Below are positions 34,165 through 46,178 of a stretch of DNA of 64,000 bases, piece after piece. A model generated the notes under the pieces. The model did not search any database. It was not told the DNA's origin and saw only the letters and a list, made by a program, of their open reading frames with translations. Each line of letters starts with the position of its first letter. Position 1 is the first letter of the stretch. Position numbers and translations under genes: made by a program. Source of the DNA: Achatina immaculata (lineage: Eukaryota; Mollusca; Gastropoda; Stylommatophora; Achatinidae); assembly GCA_009760885.1 (NCBI GenBank), contig CM019719.1, positions 34,823,584-34,887,583 of the forward strand, read 5' to 3'.

Positions 34165-35650
34165 CTCTCTCTCTCTCTGGACCTTAAGTGCCCAGGGCAC
34201 ATGGGGCTTCCGCAAGGGTTTTCCACAAATGCCTGTCTTTCATCTTTTTTTCTGCTCTTGCCCAGGTGAGCCCTCTATTGCTCAACATCCTTTCTGTTGT
34301 TCTTCTCCATGTCTCTTTTGGTCTACCCTTACTTCTGCTCCCCTGTGGTGTCCATCTTAGTGCTATTTTTGGTAGTGAGTTGTCAGTCATTCGGAGCACA
34401 TGTCCCAACCATCGCCAGCGTCTTTCCTCAATAATTGTTGTCAGTGGTTTCATCTGCATTTCTGCCAATAAGATGTTATTTCTTATGGTGTTTGGCCAAA
34501 ATATTTTTTTAATTCTACGTAAACATTTAGTCTGGAAAGAATTCAACTTGTTTTCTATGGTTTTGGTGATTTTCCAGCATTCACTTCCATAGAGTAGTAC
34601 ACTTAGAACATTACTCTTAAATATCCTGATTTTCATATTTATGCTTAGTTTATTTGATTTCCATATATTCTGTAGCATTGCAAAAGCCTGTTTTGCTCTA
34701 GTAAGTCTGCTGTTGATGTCCTCTGTGCTGTCTCCATTTTCTACTACTCTGCTGCCAAGGTATACAAATTCGTTGACCTCCTCCACTAACTTGTTATCTA
34801 CTCTGAGTACATTTCTGTTGTTCACATTTTGCTTCATTAACTTTGTCTTTCCTACGTTGATCTTTAGTCCTATGTTGTTTGCATTCTGGGTTAACTTGTT
34901 TATTTTATCTTGCATATCTTTGTGACTGCTTGATAATAGACAAATGTCGTCCGCAAAGTCAAGGTCCTCCAGCACTGTGTTAAGGGTCCATTGTAATCCT
35001 CTGCGTTTGTCTGATGTTGCCTCCTTCATTAACCAGTCTACTGCCAAGATAAATAATGTTGGTGATAGTACACATCCCTGTTTCACTCCTGTTTGTACCC
35101 TAAAGCTGCTGGAGGTATGTTCTCCACAGATAACTTTGCACTGAAAACCCTCGTATAGGGCTTTGATTACATTAACTATTTTATGGGGGAGGCCATGCCA
35201 TCTTAGGATTTTCCACAGTGCATCTCTGTTGACACTGTCAAAGGCTTTCTCAAAATCTATGAATAATGCATATGTTGTGCTATGCCATTCATTTGCCTGT
35301 TCTAATATTTGTCTAAGTACAAATATATGGTCTATGCCTGATCTTCCTTTCCTAAATCCTGCCTGCTCTTTCCGAAGTTTTTCCTCAAGTGTTGGTACAA
35401 TTCTGTTGATGATTATTCTGCAAAATACTTTACTAGTGAGTGGCAGTAGAGTAATGCCTCTCCAGTTCCCGCAATCTCTGAGGTCACCCTTCTTTGGTAG
35501 TTTTACTATAAGCCCAGTTTTCCACTCCTCTGGGGCTTTCTCTAAATCCCAGATTTGTTGTAATATCCGGCAAAGTTGTTTTGGTGTTTCTGTTTCTTCT
35601 GCTTTCAACATCTCAGCAGTCACTTCATCTTCACCTGGTGAATGTATTCA
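34165..35650 (-). mobile_element. LINE family C with intact RT frame (copy C2)
   Basis: One uninterrupted frame of 479 codons (34184-35623). Motifs in order: GDLRDCGNWRGITLLPLTSK, EQAGFRKGRSGIDHIFVLRQ, ALFIDFEKAFDSVNRDALWK, TGVKQGCVLSPTLFILAVDW, catalytic LEDLDFADDICLLSS (about residue 225), then the post-RT region to RWRWLGHVLRMTDNSLPKIA and CALGT. The endonuclease is missing, so it is 5'-truncated. The (GA)n 3' tail is at 34165-34178. The open frame suggests a recent insertion. It is not a host gene. Confidence 0.92.
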
Positions 35651-35775
35651 TATGTCTTGTAAATTATTTTGGGTGGTGTGATCACTTTTCACCTGCTTCA
35701 ACAGGGACTATGGTAAAGCTGTTAAGGCTGTTTTATAAGTCATCAGAATTGTTTTCTTCTTTTGTTGTTGGAAAT

Positions 35776-36440
35776 GGGGAGGCAAAGATGCTGTCCACTT
35801 TGGCAGTCATTGAATCATAGCTGACAAGCCAGCTTCAGGGTTGGTGAATCATAGCTGACAAGCAAGCATCAGAGTTAGTGAATCATAGCTGACAAGCCAG
35901 CTTCAGGGTTAGTGAATCATAGCTGACAAGCCATCATCAGGTTTAGTGAATCATAGCTGACAAGCCAGCTTCAGGGTTAGTGAATCATAGCTGACAAGCC
36001 ATCATCAGGTTTAGTGAATCATAGCTGATAAGCCAGCATCAGAGTTAGTGAATCATAGCTGATAAGCCACCATCAGGTTTAGTGAATCATAGATGACAAG
36101 CCTGCATCAGAGTTAGTGAATCATAGCTGACAAGCCAGCATCAGAGTTAGTGAATCATAGCTGACAAGCCAGTGTCAGGGTTAGAGAATCATAGCTGACC
36201 CTGTCCCACCTCTTTGTTGGGACCCCCAGTAACATGCCTAGCCTGGCTAATGGGACAGGGATCCCTTGGTGATGGAGTCTGCTAAAGAAGTACTGCACAC
36301 CCCTTGCTTTTTAACTGCACTCTGGGACTGAAAAAATAGTTACCATAACCCGCTCCCACACCAGTATGATGCTGTGCCCCAACACCTTCACAGCATCGGG
36401 TGCATAGAACACCAGTTCACAGTTACAGGGGGACAGAAAA
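35776..36440. repeat. interspersed repeat G with expanded minisatellite (copy G1)
   Basis: Related to 39090-39300 and 40845-41120. Common blocks are cctgtcccacctctt, tggagtctgctaaag, ttgctttttaactg and ataacccgctccca. G1 differs by carrying an 11-unit 34-bp array in place of about two units. No protein is recognised. Confidence 0.75.
35812..36185. repeat. 34-bp minisatellite, 11 units
   Basis: Eleven units of exactly 34 bp starting gaatcatagctgacaagcca, with a partial twelfth to 36201. Variants (cttcagggttag, catcaggtttag, catcagagttag) alternate in part of the array. The other two copies of repeat G have about two such units at the same place. Confidence 0.95.
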
Positions 36441-36486
36441 CAAGACAAGACAAGACATTTTGTCAGAAACAACTCAGGGTCATATT

Positions 36487-36685
36487 AACTGATCTTCTTC
36501 TTCTTCTTCGTACGCATTCTGGGGATGACGCATGGTACCCTGATTTTGCCATGTGCCTTTTGGCTGGTTACCTCCGACTTCAGCACCTTTTTTTTGCTAG
36601 GGCAGACTGTGGTCTTGCTCGGACTGCCATGAAGACAGTGATGTAGGCTGGCCTGGCCAAAACTTTGTTTTCCATCCTCTGGTGG
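36487..36685. repeat. repeat E, left part of split copy (E2a)
   Basis: Matches 8913-9090 of copy E1 (cagactgtggtctt, taggctggcctggccaaaac, ctctggtgg). The copy breaks at 36685, where family B LINE sequence begins, and resumes at 37563. Confidence 0.72.
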
Positions 36686-37562
36686 ATAACAGCTGAACTT
36701 ATTAAAGCAGGAGGAAAGGAATGTGCAACAATTTATCATGCATTCAGGTATTTGCCCAAAAGAATGGAAAAGAACTGTATTCATACCACTGCCAAAAAAG
36801 GGTAACCTGAAATTATGCACAAACTACAGAACTGTTGACCTGATTAGTTATGCCAGTAAAATTATGTTAAAAATCATAATGGGTAACTTCGTAAGAAAAT
36901 AGAAGAAGTCAATATAGTCCAAGCTGATTTCAGGCAAGGAAGAGGATCAAGAGATCATATATTCAGTATAAGATTAATAATTGAGAAATGCAGAGAGTTT
37001 AATATGAATCTATATTTATTCTTTATAGATTACTCAAAGGCATCTGATTGTGTACAACACCAGAAACTTTGGGAAATAATGGAAAAAATGGGATTTCCAA
37101 CACATTTAATACAATCAACATCACTACTGTATTTAGACCAATAGGCAACAGCAAGAATAAATTGTGAAAAAAACAACTTGGTTTGACATAAAACAAGGGG
37201 TCTGTCAGGGGTGCATATTGTCGTCTTACTTATTTAACCTGTATACTGAAAATATAGAGGAATGTTAGAGAAGATGTATACAAAGAATATTACGATGCCA
37301 TAACAATTGGAGGATATGAAATACCAGAGATTAGATATGCTGATGACACAGTATTACTATCCACAACACAAAAACAGAATGGAAAAACTAATTATGTCAG
37401 TTTGTAAGAACAGCGAAGAGCAAAACCTCTATCTTAATGCAAAGAAAACTAATTTGATGACAAATGACAAAACAAATAAGGCAGCTGAAATATGTATCAA
37501 TGAGGAAAAATTGGAAGAAGTGGAGAGTTTTGAATATCTTGGATCACTACTAATTAATAATC
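36686..37562 (+). mobile_element. LINE family B internal segment (copy B8)
   Basis: Plus-strand RT region starting at ITAELIKAG-like sequence and including QGVCQGCILSSYLFNLYTE, intact IRYADDTVLLSTTQK, then NAKKTNLMTNDKTNKAAEIC and VESFEYLGSLLINN. It lacks both the 5' part and the 3' end with its tail, which is odd for a retrotransposed copy, and lies exactly between two halves of repeat E. Confidence 0.87.
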
Positions 37563-37936
37563 CACGTCAGATCCAGCATGCAACACTGGCTGGCCAAACA
37601 GCTTTGAGACAGTTCCAGGGGGACACTTTGACTTTGGGATGAAGAATCTGATGTGAGCCTCAACAATATCCATTCCCCACCATCTATATTCTGCTGATTC
37701 TGTTTTGTTTACATTATTCTGACTGCCATTGCTGTAAAGACCCATAGGCTTGTCATATCCTGGATTCATTGGTTTCACACCAGATTTTCCTCATCCTTGC
37801 TGACAATCTCCATGTCCCCATCCATCCACCAACCTGACATTACATTTTACAAAAATAACAATTACAATTAGTGTTGATTGCTACAGGTTTCTGGACTACA
37901 GAAGTAGGTCAGAGTTTTTAAGCAAACAGATCTATG
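37563..37936. repeat. repeat E, middle part of split copy (E2b)
   Basis: Matches about 9125-9460 of E1 (gctttgagacagttcca, ccataggcttgtcatatcct, cctggattcattggtttcac, gattgctacaggtttctg). Broken again at about 37936 by repeat F, with its last part at about 38254-38312 (ctcacaaagac ... aagataagtgtgttctt). Confidence 0.72.
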
Positions 37937-38253
37937 TTCTAGTCATTTATATATGTATGTAGTTATTTTCTGTAGTCATTTATATATGTACATAGTTACT
38001 TTCTGTAGTCATATATATGTGTACGTAGTTACTTTCTGTATTGAGTGCATGGATAAGAGTGAAATGTGAAAGTTATATTTTAATTGTATTTTATGTCTCT
38101 CAGCTTTCCAATGTTAGTTATGCTGGTTATATGAGCAGAATATTTGTAGAATATCTGAAACAGAGAGAAAGTTGTATGATAAAGTGCAGAATGTCAGACG
38201 AGCCTGTGTGCCCAATTATTAACCCTTTGGAAATAAAGATCAATCAATCAATC
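37937..38253 (+). mobile_element. repeat F with (ATCA)n tail (copy F2)
   Basis: Nested in repeat E. The 5' part has three tandem units of about 34 bp (agtcatttatatatgtat...), where copy F1 has one. The 3' end reads ccctttggaaataaagatca then caatcaatcaatc. Polarity and tail suggest a non-LTR element or SINE 3' end. Confidence 0.72.
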
Positions 38254-38679
38254 CCTATCTCACAAAGACTATTTTAAGATAAGTGTGTTCTTAAAACAGC
38301 TGTTCACAGGGGGATATAAACTGGTGAAACTGACTGTTGCTTGTTCAAATGTATTATATTCTATAATCAGACATTTTATCAGTGTGATTGTCATTTTGAC
38401 CTAGCAGTATTAGAACAGCATATCAGTACTGGCTGTAAGTTAAATGACAGTTATGAAAACTATGAGTTGAAACTAATTTTCAAAATCTTCAGGGTAAAAC
38501 AAACAAAATTGTGTCCCTTGAAAAATGTGAAGTGCTAAAAAAATTCTAGTTCACATATTGAGATTATATTTTTGCACAAATTTGGTTCCTGTGCTTCATC
38601 TGTCTCAGCTTAGTTCTGTTTCTGTTGAGGACTACACCTCACAACTTAAATAGCTTAATTATAACACCAGCCATGTGTG

Positions 38680-38940
38680 GCAAAATAGCTAAGATGCATT
38701 TAAAGATTCTATGACACATGAAAGATGCTGGTTCAAGTCCGAGAATGAAAAAAAATGTATATATAATCAACAACTTACAGACCTCTGATTCAGAGGAGCC
38801 CACCACCCTTAGACTGTCAGGAGTTTAAAAGGTTGAAACACTTGTCTGAGAGAGGGCATTTCCCCCTGATGATCTAAGGAGTTGCACATTTGTACACAGC
38901 CAATGGTTGAGTTTCCTGCATTGCAGGTCACACAACTTGA
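38680..38940 (+). mobile_element. SINE-like element
   Basis: tRNA-like head: A-box-like tgtggcaaaatagctaagat and B-box-like ggttcaagtcc, followed by a body (agaggagcccaccacc, gactgtcaggagtttaaaag) that also appears, degraded, at about 11530-11680. Internal promoter boxes are inferred from sequence only. Confidence 0.5.
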
Positions 38941-39089
38941 TATTATTTTGCTCCTCTTATCCTTGTTTGTAGTGTTATTCTAAAATAGCACTTCCTCAAA
39001 TATCCCTGCCCCTTTATATAATAAAGAAATCACAAATATTGCAAATATACAGCATCATAACAAAGACAAACTATTGTATAAAGTGAAAT

Positions 39090-39300
39090 AAATGGTAAAG
39101 ACTCTGTCCATTCTGGCAATCAGCAACCAATAGCTGACATGCTGGTGTTAGGGTTGGCGAACCACAGCTGTCCAAGACCCTATCCCACCTCTTCATTGGT
39201 ACCCCCAGTAATAGGCCTAGCCTGGCTTAAAGAGGCAGGGATCGCCATAGTCTCAAAGGTGGTAGAGTCTGTTAAAGAAGTAGTGCACATCCTTTGCTTT
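39090..39300. repeat. interspersed repeat G (copy G2)
   Basis: Short copy with about two minisatellite units (caatagctgacatgctggtg) and the block ctatcccacctcttcattgg. Ends in the poly-T region before LINE B9. Confidence 0.68.
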
Positions 39301-39304
39301 TTTA

Positions 39305-40051
39305 TATATATATTCATTCATTCATTTGCATGTTCCTTGCAGATCTTTGCCTCCCTAACAGCACGCCTGTAGGCCTCTCAGTTGTGAGCAAGATAGCCTG
39401 CTGATGATGCATCCATTTGCAGATCATCAACATTGTCTTGCAACCATCTTCACCTTGGTCTTCTTTTCTTTCTTTTTCCCATTAAGTACCCTTCCAAGAT
39501 GGTCTTCTCTAGATTATCATGATGTTTAACAAGTCCAAAATATTTAAGTTTTCTCTCTTTAATCCTCTTTACTAGCCAGCCTTCTTCAATATTAAGTTCT
39601 TGTAGTATGGATATATTTGTTCTTTTTTGTGTCCATGATATTTGAAGAACTCTTCTGTAGCATTTACATTCAAAGGCATTTATGTGTTTCTCAGCTGTTT
39701 TGTTAAGTGTCCAGGTCTCACAGGCATATGTTGTGATAGGAAAGATGCATGCCCTTTAAAATCGTATTTTTGTAGTTCTGTCTGTTTCTTGCCACATATT
39801 CTTTAGTTATTTTACTTTTTGAAGAGCGACAGATGTTTTCCTTTTAATTTCCCTCATTGTATCTCCATTATTAGATAGTAGTGATCCAAGATATTCAAAA
39901 CTCTCCACTTCTTCCAATTTTTCCTCATTAATACATATTTCAGCTGCCTTGTTTGTTTTATCAGTTGTCATCAATTTAGTTTTCTTCACATTAAGATAGA
40001 AGTTTTGCTCTTCACTATTCTTACAGACTGACATAATTAGTTTTTCCACTC

Positions 40052-40054
<3 letters not shown>
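39305..40054 (-). mobile_element. LINE family B, 3' part (copy B9)
   Basis: Minus-strand copy with AATG-type tail (cattcattcattt at 39312), C-terminal region, and ORF 39807-40049 carrying NEEKLEEVESFEYLGSLLSN. Its 5' truncation point is a (TA)n run. Confidence 0.87.

Positions 40055-40104
<50 letters not shown>
40055..40104. repeat. (TA)n microsatellite
   Basis: About 25 TA units directly at the 5' breakpoint of LINE copy B9. Confidence 0.95.
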
Positions 40105-40107
<3 letters not shown>

Positions 40108-40844
40108 GAAAATGAAAATAGCTCTACATATATACATATTACACTCGAACAACAAAACAGTTTTGTTTTCTCTTTTTTTTTTCAAATACCAGCAGAATGC
40201 AGAACTGTAGTGCATATTTAAAACTGTTTTCTAACAACTTTTCACAATGCATTTTCCATTCTTCCACTCTGAAATGACCACTGAAGCTATCCCATGAGAC
40301 AGTTTGGCTCCTTCCTGTATGCTCTGAAGGCAAGTGAAGGCCCCCACTTGTGTGACTCAGAAATTTCAAGTATGCATCATTAACTTATCTCACAAGCACA
40401 AATGTGAAGCACTTATTTACTTTGTACCATTCTCAGAACCATGAGTACTTTAATATTGTCAGCTTTCAGATGCTAAAAATTGGTTCATGACTTCTTCATT
40501 TTCTTAATCATTTACACAAATTGAGATCTAGAATAATTTTACTTCCCATAGCTTATGTTTGCTGAAAATAAATGAAAATAACATAAACATATTTTTTTTA
40601 AAAAGTAGATTGATGATTTATATTTTTAGAGTTTAAAAGAAAATCCTCAAGAGAATAGTAAATTATAAACAAAATGTGGAGATATGAAGAATTATGTGTT
40701 AAAGATAAATGGTACATATTAACAGCAGCAAAAAGCCTTATCTTATAAAATACTGAACACAGTGGATATCAGGCATGCTGGACACTAAAAACAGTGAAAT
40801 GAGGCTTCCTATACAAACAAGACAAGAGTAAAGACGCAGGATAA

Positions 40845-41120
40845 GGTAATCAGCGACCCATAGCTGAAATGCTAGCATCAGGGTTAGTGACCCATAGCTG
40901 ACCAAGACCCTGTCCCACCTCTTCATAGTACCCCCAGTAACAGGCATAGTCCCCATGGTGGTGGAGTCTGCTAAAGTATTGCACACCCCCTGCTTTTTAG
41001 CTGTACTCCGGGACTGAAAAAGTAGCCATCATAACCCGCTCCCATGCTGATACGATGCTGTGCCTCAACATCTCTACAGCTTTAGCTGCAAAGAACAACA
41101 GCTCACAGTTATAGGGAGTT
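40845..41120. repeat. interspersed repeat G (copy G3)
   Basis: Copy with two minisatellite units 34 bp apart (gacccatagctgaaatgcta, then gacccatagctgacc) and the conserved downstream half (cataacccgctcccatgctg, gatgctgtgcctcaacatct). Confidence 0.72.
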
Positions 41121-41819
41121 CATACAAGTATACAAACAAAACTTTGTATTAAACATACAAAGAAATAATGAAAGTTTAAAAATTCAAACAAACAAGATTT
41201 CAGATGTAAACAGAAAAAAATGCATACACATGATTGCAAGTAACAAAGATAAGAAATGAAAATTTTGAAGTACTAAGCACCAAAACAGACCTGAATTATA
41301 AGCTGTCATCCAACAGTAAGAAAGAAAATGTTCATGGCCTAAAAAAAGACTGACTTAAAATAAGACTGCACTGGGTGTGACTGTTTTAAGCCTAAACACT
41401 GGAAAAGTGACATTCTATGAAAATAACAGAAAATAAGAGAATTCATTTTAAATAACAAGATGAAAAGATGAAATATAAGGAAAATGTAAATCATTCAACC
41501 ACTTTGTTTGTGGCCAAAAATAAATGAAATAGACCTCAAAGAGGAAAATAAATGTGAAACTAGGTCAGTCAAAAGTGAGCAGATACTAAAGTTTGTGGGG
41601 AAAGTTGCAGTATAGCATCCCAGGAAGTAAAATAAAAGTAGAGAAATAGATATCAAAAGATATAAAAGATATTAGGCAGTCTGGCAGCTTTACTCTGAAG
41701 CAAATGAATTTCTGAGCAAATAAAGAACTCAGCTAGAAGCAGTCTTTGACAAGATAAAGACTCTCTATGCCAAATGGCTTGACATGTCAAGAATCTGAGA
41801 ATGGCTTCAACTGACTCAC

Positions 41820-42004
41820 CAGTGTTGGGATGGCACACAACAGAAGCTGTCTCATGTAGGGTGCAATCATGCTGAGTGTTGTACTGACACATCTGGAGAC
41901 TTGTTTCTGTGCCAAAACATTCTGTATCATCCATCAAAATGACTGCTGTAGACCACTGACTTTCTGGCAAGCTTTCATTTACATCCACTGCTGAAATGGC
42001 ACCC
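41820..42004 (-). CDS. exon: SRCR domain 1, C-terminal half
   Basis: 185-bp exon encoding GAISAVDVNESLPESQWSTA, then VILMDDTECFGTETSLQMCQ and a close in ASVVC. LMDD.EC.G.E.SL..C is the SRCR signature; with the preceding exon the domain has six cysteines (group A). The acceptor is attatttatag and the donor actg|gtgagt. Starts in phase 2, ends in phase 1. Same length and phases as the SRCR 2 exon at 1310-1494. Confidence 0.9.
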
Positions 42005-42119
42005 CTATAAATAATTTTATCAACAAAATTTGATTTTGAAAAAATTCCTATCACAAAGAAATTACAGATAGCCATGTTTATTATAGACATACATTTTGGT
42101 TACAAAAGCAATCGCTAAA

Positions 42120-43015
42120 TAATTGTAATTTATTTAACTGGAAGTTTGTGAAAATGTCATGAAAAGACAAATAAACAGAATGTCAGTAATTAATGGGTAT
42201 AGCAGAAATTGATTCCACCTATTTAATTCCATTCAGAACCAACTGCTACTGAAATAGCTGTATTACTCTGGATGTCATGGGAGTTTTTAAAAAAAAAACA
42301 AAAGGATATGGCAGCCTTTTTTTACATATCATGACTTTCTTTTCCATTGTAAGGTCTTCCAGTGAACAAAACTGATTTAACCTTTTAAGTCTGAGGAATG
42401 TATTTTAGCCACAGTATAAATTCTGGGCAATATGAGAAATTAATAAAAAGAGGGAGCTCTTTGACCTTGACTTTTGTATAAGAAATGCATTACTGTAAAT
42501 AAATTGTAATACCATACTGACCCAAATTTATGATGGCCTCACACATAAGATGACCCTGATTTTTGTAAGGTATATACAAGGGGGAAAAAATGGCTTGCTT
42601 ACAGGATGACCTCATGAATAGAAGCTTGATATTTCTACAAGGTGTTCTATAAGAAAGAATTAAAAGGTCTAGATACCATACTTGAGGTGAAACTAAGAAA
42701 TTTTATTTTTAGGGATAAGGCAAAAGTAATTTAGTCCCAGTGATCACCTTTGTTTCTGTAGGAATCTCCTTTGTGAATCTCCCAGGGAAATCCCACATTA
42801 ACTGCCTCATCAGCTAAATTCCCTTTTATTATCTTTCCCCACTATAAAATGATAGCCCACTCTTTTATTTTATCACATTTTATTTAAGGTTATCTCTGTT
42901 ATTTCGCTCCAGGTGCATTTTGACTTGTCTGTGACATGTTTTCAGCCCAAAGGTCACTTCATTTCTCCACAAGATCTCTCTCTTTTCCTCTGTCTCCCTC
43001 TGCCTCTTCCATCTC

Positions 43016-43059
<44 letters not shown>

Positions 43060-44035
43060 GTGTCTTTCTCTCTTTCTTCACATCCTCCCATTTGTATTTT
43101 TCATACCCCAAAAAAATGACATCAATTCATTTATTGGCACTCAACTCTGTGCCATCTCAGAGAGCACTTGACTCTGTGCCATCTCAGAGAGCACTCAACT
43201 CTGTGCCATCTCAGAGAGAACTCAACTCTGTGCCATCTCAGACATTTGACACATAATGATCTTGATGAAAAAGTACCCACACTCCAATGCTAATGTAACA
43301 AAATTCTCTCTCTCTCTCTCTCTCTCCTTCTACAACAAAACAGTCACATTCCATCCTGACACATCTCCAGTGCATATTATTTGTTCATTTCACCTTGTGT
43401 TTATACTCCTTAATATGAACTTCATATCATAGCTTCTCTGTCCTTTGTTTATATAACACACAGAGAATGTTGTATTTTACTGCAATCACTTACTTGTGAA
43501 AATGTCATTACAGTTTTAATGTCAGTGACCCAATGCTAGAATGCAAATTTTAAAAAGTGGGAAAAGTTTTGGAATTTTAACCTCACTGTCTTGACCTTTA
43601 CCTTGTTATATGACGTATGTAGTGACTCCAGTTCCACATGTGGAAGGCCAGTTCAGTTTAAGAATAACACAAAATAGATCCTCATGTAAATATTTATTTT
43701 TCAAACGTTAGTCTGGGCATATAAGACAGGTATGGTTTTCAGAAGAGCATTTCAGGGGGAAAAACATTATCTTATATTTGGACCATTATTTACATTGTCC
43801 ATTTTGATATAGATGTGCATTTCCAATTGTTAGCACTGTATGTCCAAAATTGTCAATATCTTACCAATGAGGAATTTTGAGAAATAATACACATTTGCTC
43901 ATCATACTTCTGCAGGGATTTTAGTTCAAAATGTTAACATTAGCTGCTATTTTCATGCATTAGTTAATTTTGTGAAACAATGGGTATTATCAGATTGGTT
44001 ACACTGTAATATTTGCTTTCATTACATAATAAAGT
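42120..44035. other. intron without recognised genes; short repeats only
   Basis: AT-rich intron of the SRCR 1 domain. It contains (TC)n at 43019-43054 and 43307-43326 and a 27-bp minisatellite of four units at 43138-43245 (cactcaactctgtgccatct...). Open frames through the minisatellite are artefacts of its 9-codon period. Confidence 0.5.
43138..43245. repeat. 27-bp minisatellite, 4 units
   Basis: Four units with period 27 (caactctgtgccatctcaga), the last one partial. Because the period is a multiple of three, all frames stay open across it. Confidence 0.9.
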
Positions 44036-44041
44036 TCCTCA

Positions 44042-44194
<153 letters not shown>

Positions 44195-44199
44195 TCATA

Positions 44200-46050
44200 A
44201 AAAGAGAAAAAAGTCATAAATGCTGCTAACGTTCAAAAGTTGACAAAGACTTTATTCCATTGTCCTTTGTGGCCTCTCTGTGTTGTATCCCTAACATATT
44301 CCACACTTTCCCTGTATGGTTCTCTTTATTGTATTGTCTTAAGTGGCTTCCTCTATTCTATTTCCCTATCTGGCTCTATTTTTTCCCCTCAATAGCTCTT
44401 TCTATTCTATTTTCCTATGTGACAACTCTCTATTCCACTTCCCTAAGACTCCCTCTATTTTGTTTCTCTCTGTGGTTCCTGGTAAAGTGTTGATATGAAA
44501 CTACATCCCAGGTCAACTTTGTTGGGATTGATATTGTTTCTCATGGTGTTGGAACCAGCTGAAAAGTCTGTTCATTAGGTCTGACATGGCAAGTCACTTT
44601 AATACACACTAGGTTCAGTTTGTTCCTTTATTTCATGATTTTATGAATGGCTTTAATTATTAAGGACTTTTGGTTCTCTGGGGCAACCTTGAACAGCAAC
44701 ACTACTTGGGTACTTCAACATTTATTTACACACACCAGCCTTTCTTATTAGATCATTGATTCTGCTTAAAGAATGTCCTACTTCATAATCAGAGAATGAC
44801 ACAGCAAACAGACAATTCATTTGATGAGCTTTAGAACTAATTCTATAATGTTGTATACTTATACACTAATTACTGTGTAGAACCAATTCTATAATGGGTA
44901 AATTTTTTTTCTCCTGTTAATACAGGCTTTGCTCATTACTATATAATCTCACTCTCAGAGAAGTTAGCATTAGCCGTGCCATCATTTTCTTCCTTTCACA
45001 CTGCCAACAATCTCAAGAGGTTTGTTCTACAACTGACTTACTGATTTTTCCTGCCAGGATGTATTTAATGTCTTGCGTACTATTTACTGAATAAATTGTT
45101 TATAATTCTACCTTTTTTTTTTCTCAGTTTTAATTTGTCAAATGTTTTTTCTTTTCATAGTAAAGAGAAGAATACATCTGTTATATTAGATTATTTTATT
45201 CACAAATTTTCTCTGAAAAATTTCAGTTGTTGGTTTTATGTCTTCTCCAGAGTTTTACTTTTCTCTCTCTCTCTCTCTTTCTTTTTTAACAGATCTCTTT
45301 CACTTCCAAATGCTGTACCTATTTTCTAAATGAAAATTCTAAGAATAAATATCTTAATAACAGATGCAACTGTAACTGAATGAAGGAATATACTATCTAA
45401 AGATAGTGTTTTCATAGAGATGTACTGAATATTTGATTTGAAGTTGTATTTGGCCTAATTAAGAACAAAATTCAAATATTCTGATTTGAGGGAAATTTTA
45501 AATTAGATGTATTTTGAAAACCTGCACAGGTATTTCTCCTGAATTATCTGTCACTAGAATAAATTTCAGTCAAATTAGGTTTAACTGGAAATTGACAAGT
45601 TAAACTAGAAAGTTGTTGTCAGAATTTTCAGTCTCTGCAAAACATCTACAATGGTCTACTTCCACATATAAAAAAATAAACAAATAAATAAAATATTTTT
45701 CAATCAACTGTCATTTTACTAATAATTATAGCGCCATTTCATATTCATATTTTTTATGAGTAGCCATGTGTCAATGAATCTACTATTCGTATTTTTATGA
45801 GTAGTTTCGTGTCAATGAATCTACTATTCATATTTTTTTATGAGTAGTCATGTGTCAATGAATCTACTAGTCATATTTTTTATGAGTAGTCATGTGTCAA
45901 TGAATCTACTATTCATATTCAGCCAACCAGAAATCAAATAATTGCATTAAGCCAAGTAATTAAAGCGTGCTATTCGGTACATCTGTAATTTATATTGATT
46001 AAAATATAATGCTAAAAACAATCTCATCAAATGAAACAAAGTACTGATGC
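44200..46050. other. intron without recognised genes
   Basis: AT-rich intron between the linker exon at 46060 and SRCR 1. It holds a four-unit repeat at 45756-45919 and a short (TC)n at 45263-45278. Nothing else is recognised. Confidence 0.5.
45756..45919. repeat. 41-43 bp minisatellite, 4 units
   Basis: Units begin atgagtagtcatgtgtcaat and end near ctactattcatattttt, with period 41-43. Confidence 0.9.
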
Positions 46051-46059
46051 ATGTCTTAC

Positions 46060-46178
46060 CGAACCAGTTCCCCAGAGTAAGGCTGTGCTATTGGCTTTGG
46101 CTCACTAGTGGTTTGAATTTCCATTTTACCCAACAACTGATTCAGCAGATCACTATAGCCATCTTGTTTACTGCTTTG
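46060..46178 (-). CDS. exon: N-terminal linker leading into SRCR 1
   Basis: 119-bp exon encoding QSSKQDGYSDLLNQLLGKME, then IQTTSEPKPIAQPYSGELV plus a split Arg. No domain of its own; polar, with a leucine-rich patch (LLNQLL). Its last residues supply the SRCR start: GELV-R-LRGKYS. The acceptor is gaatgctatag and the donor ttcg|gtaaga. Starts in phase 0, ends in phase 2, matching the next exon. Support comes from phase and the SRCR junction. Confidence 0.72.

Noticed and set aside
34184..35623. Longest open frame in the window (479 codons) as a possible host gene
   Set aside because: All reverse transcriptase motifs, the (GA)n tail and near-identical sequence at 48.6 kb show it is a LINE.
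42913..43256. Ser/Leu-rich frames with a repeated peptide every nine residues
   Set aside because: (TC)n followed by a 27-bp minisatellite; the period of three codons keeps all frames open.
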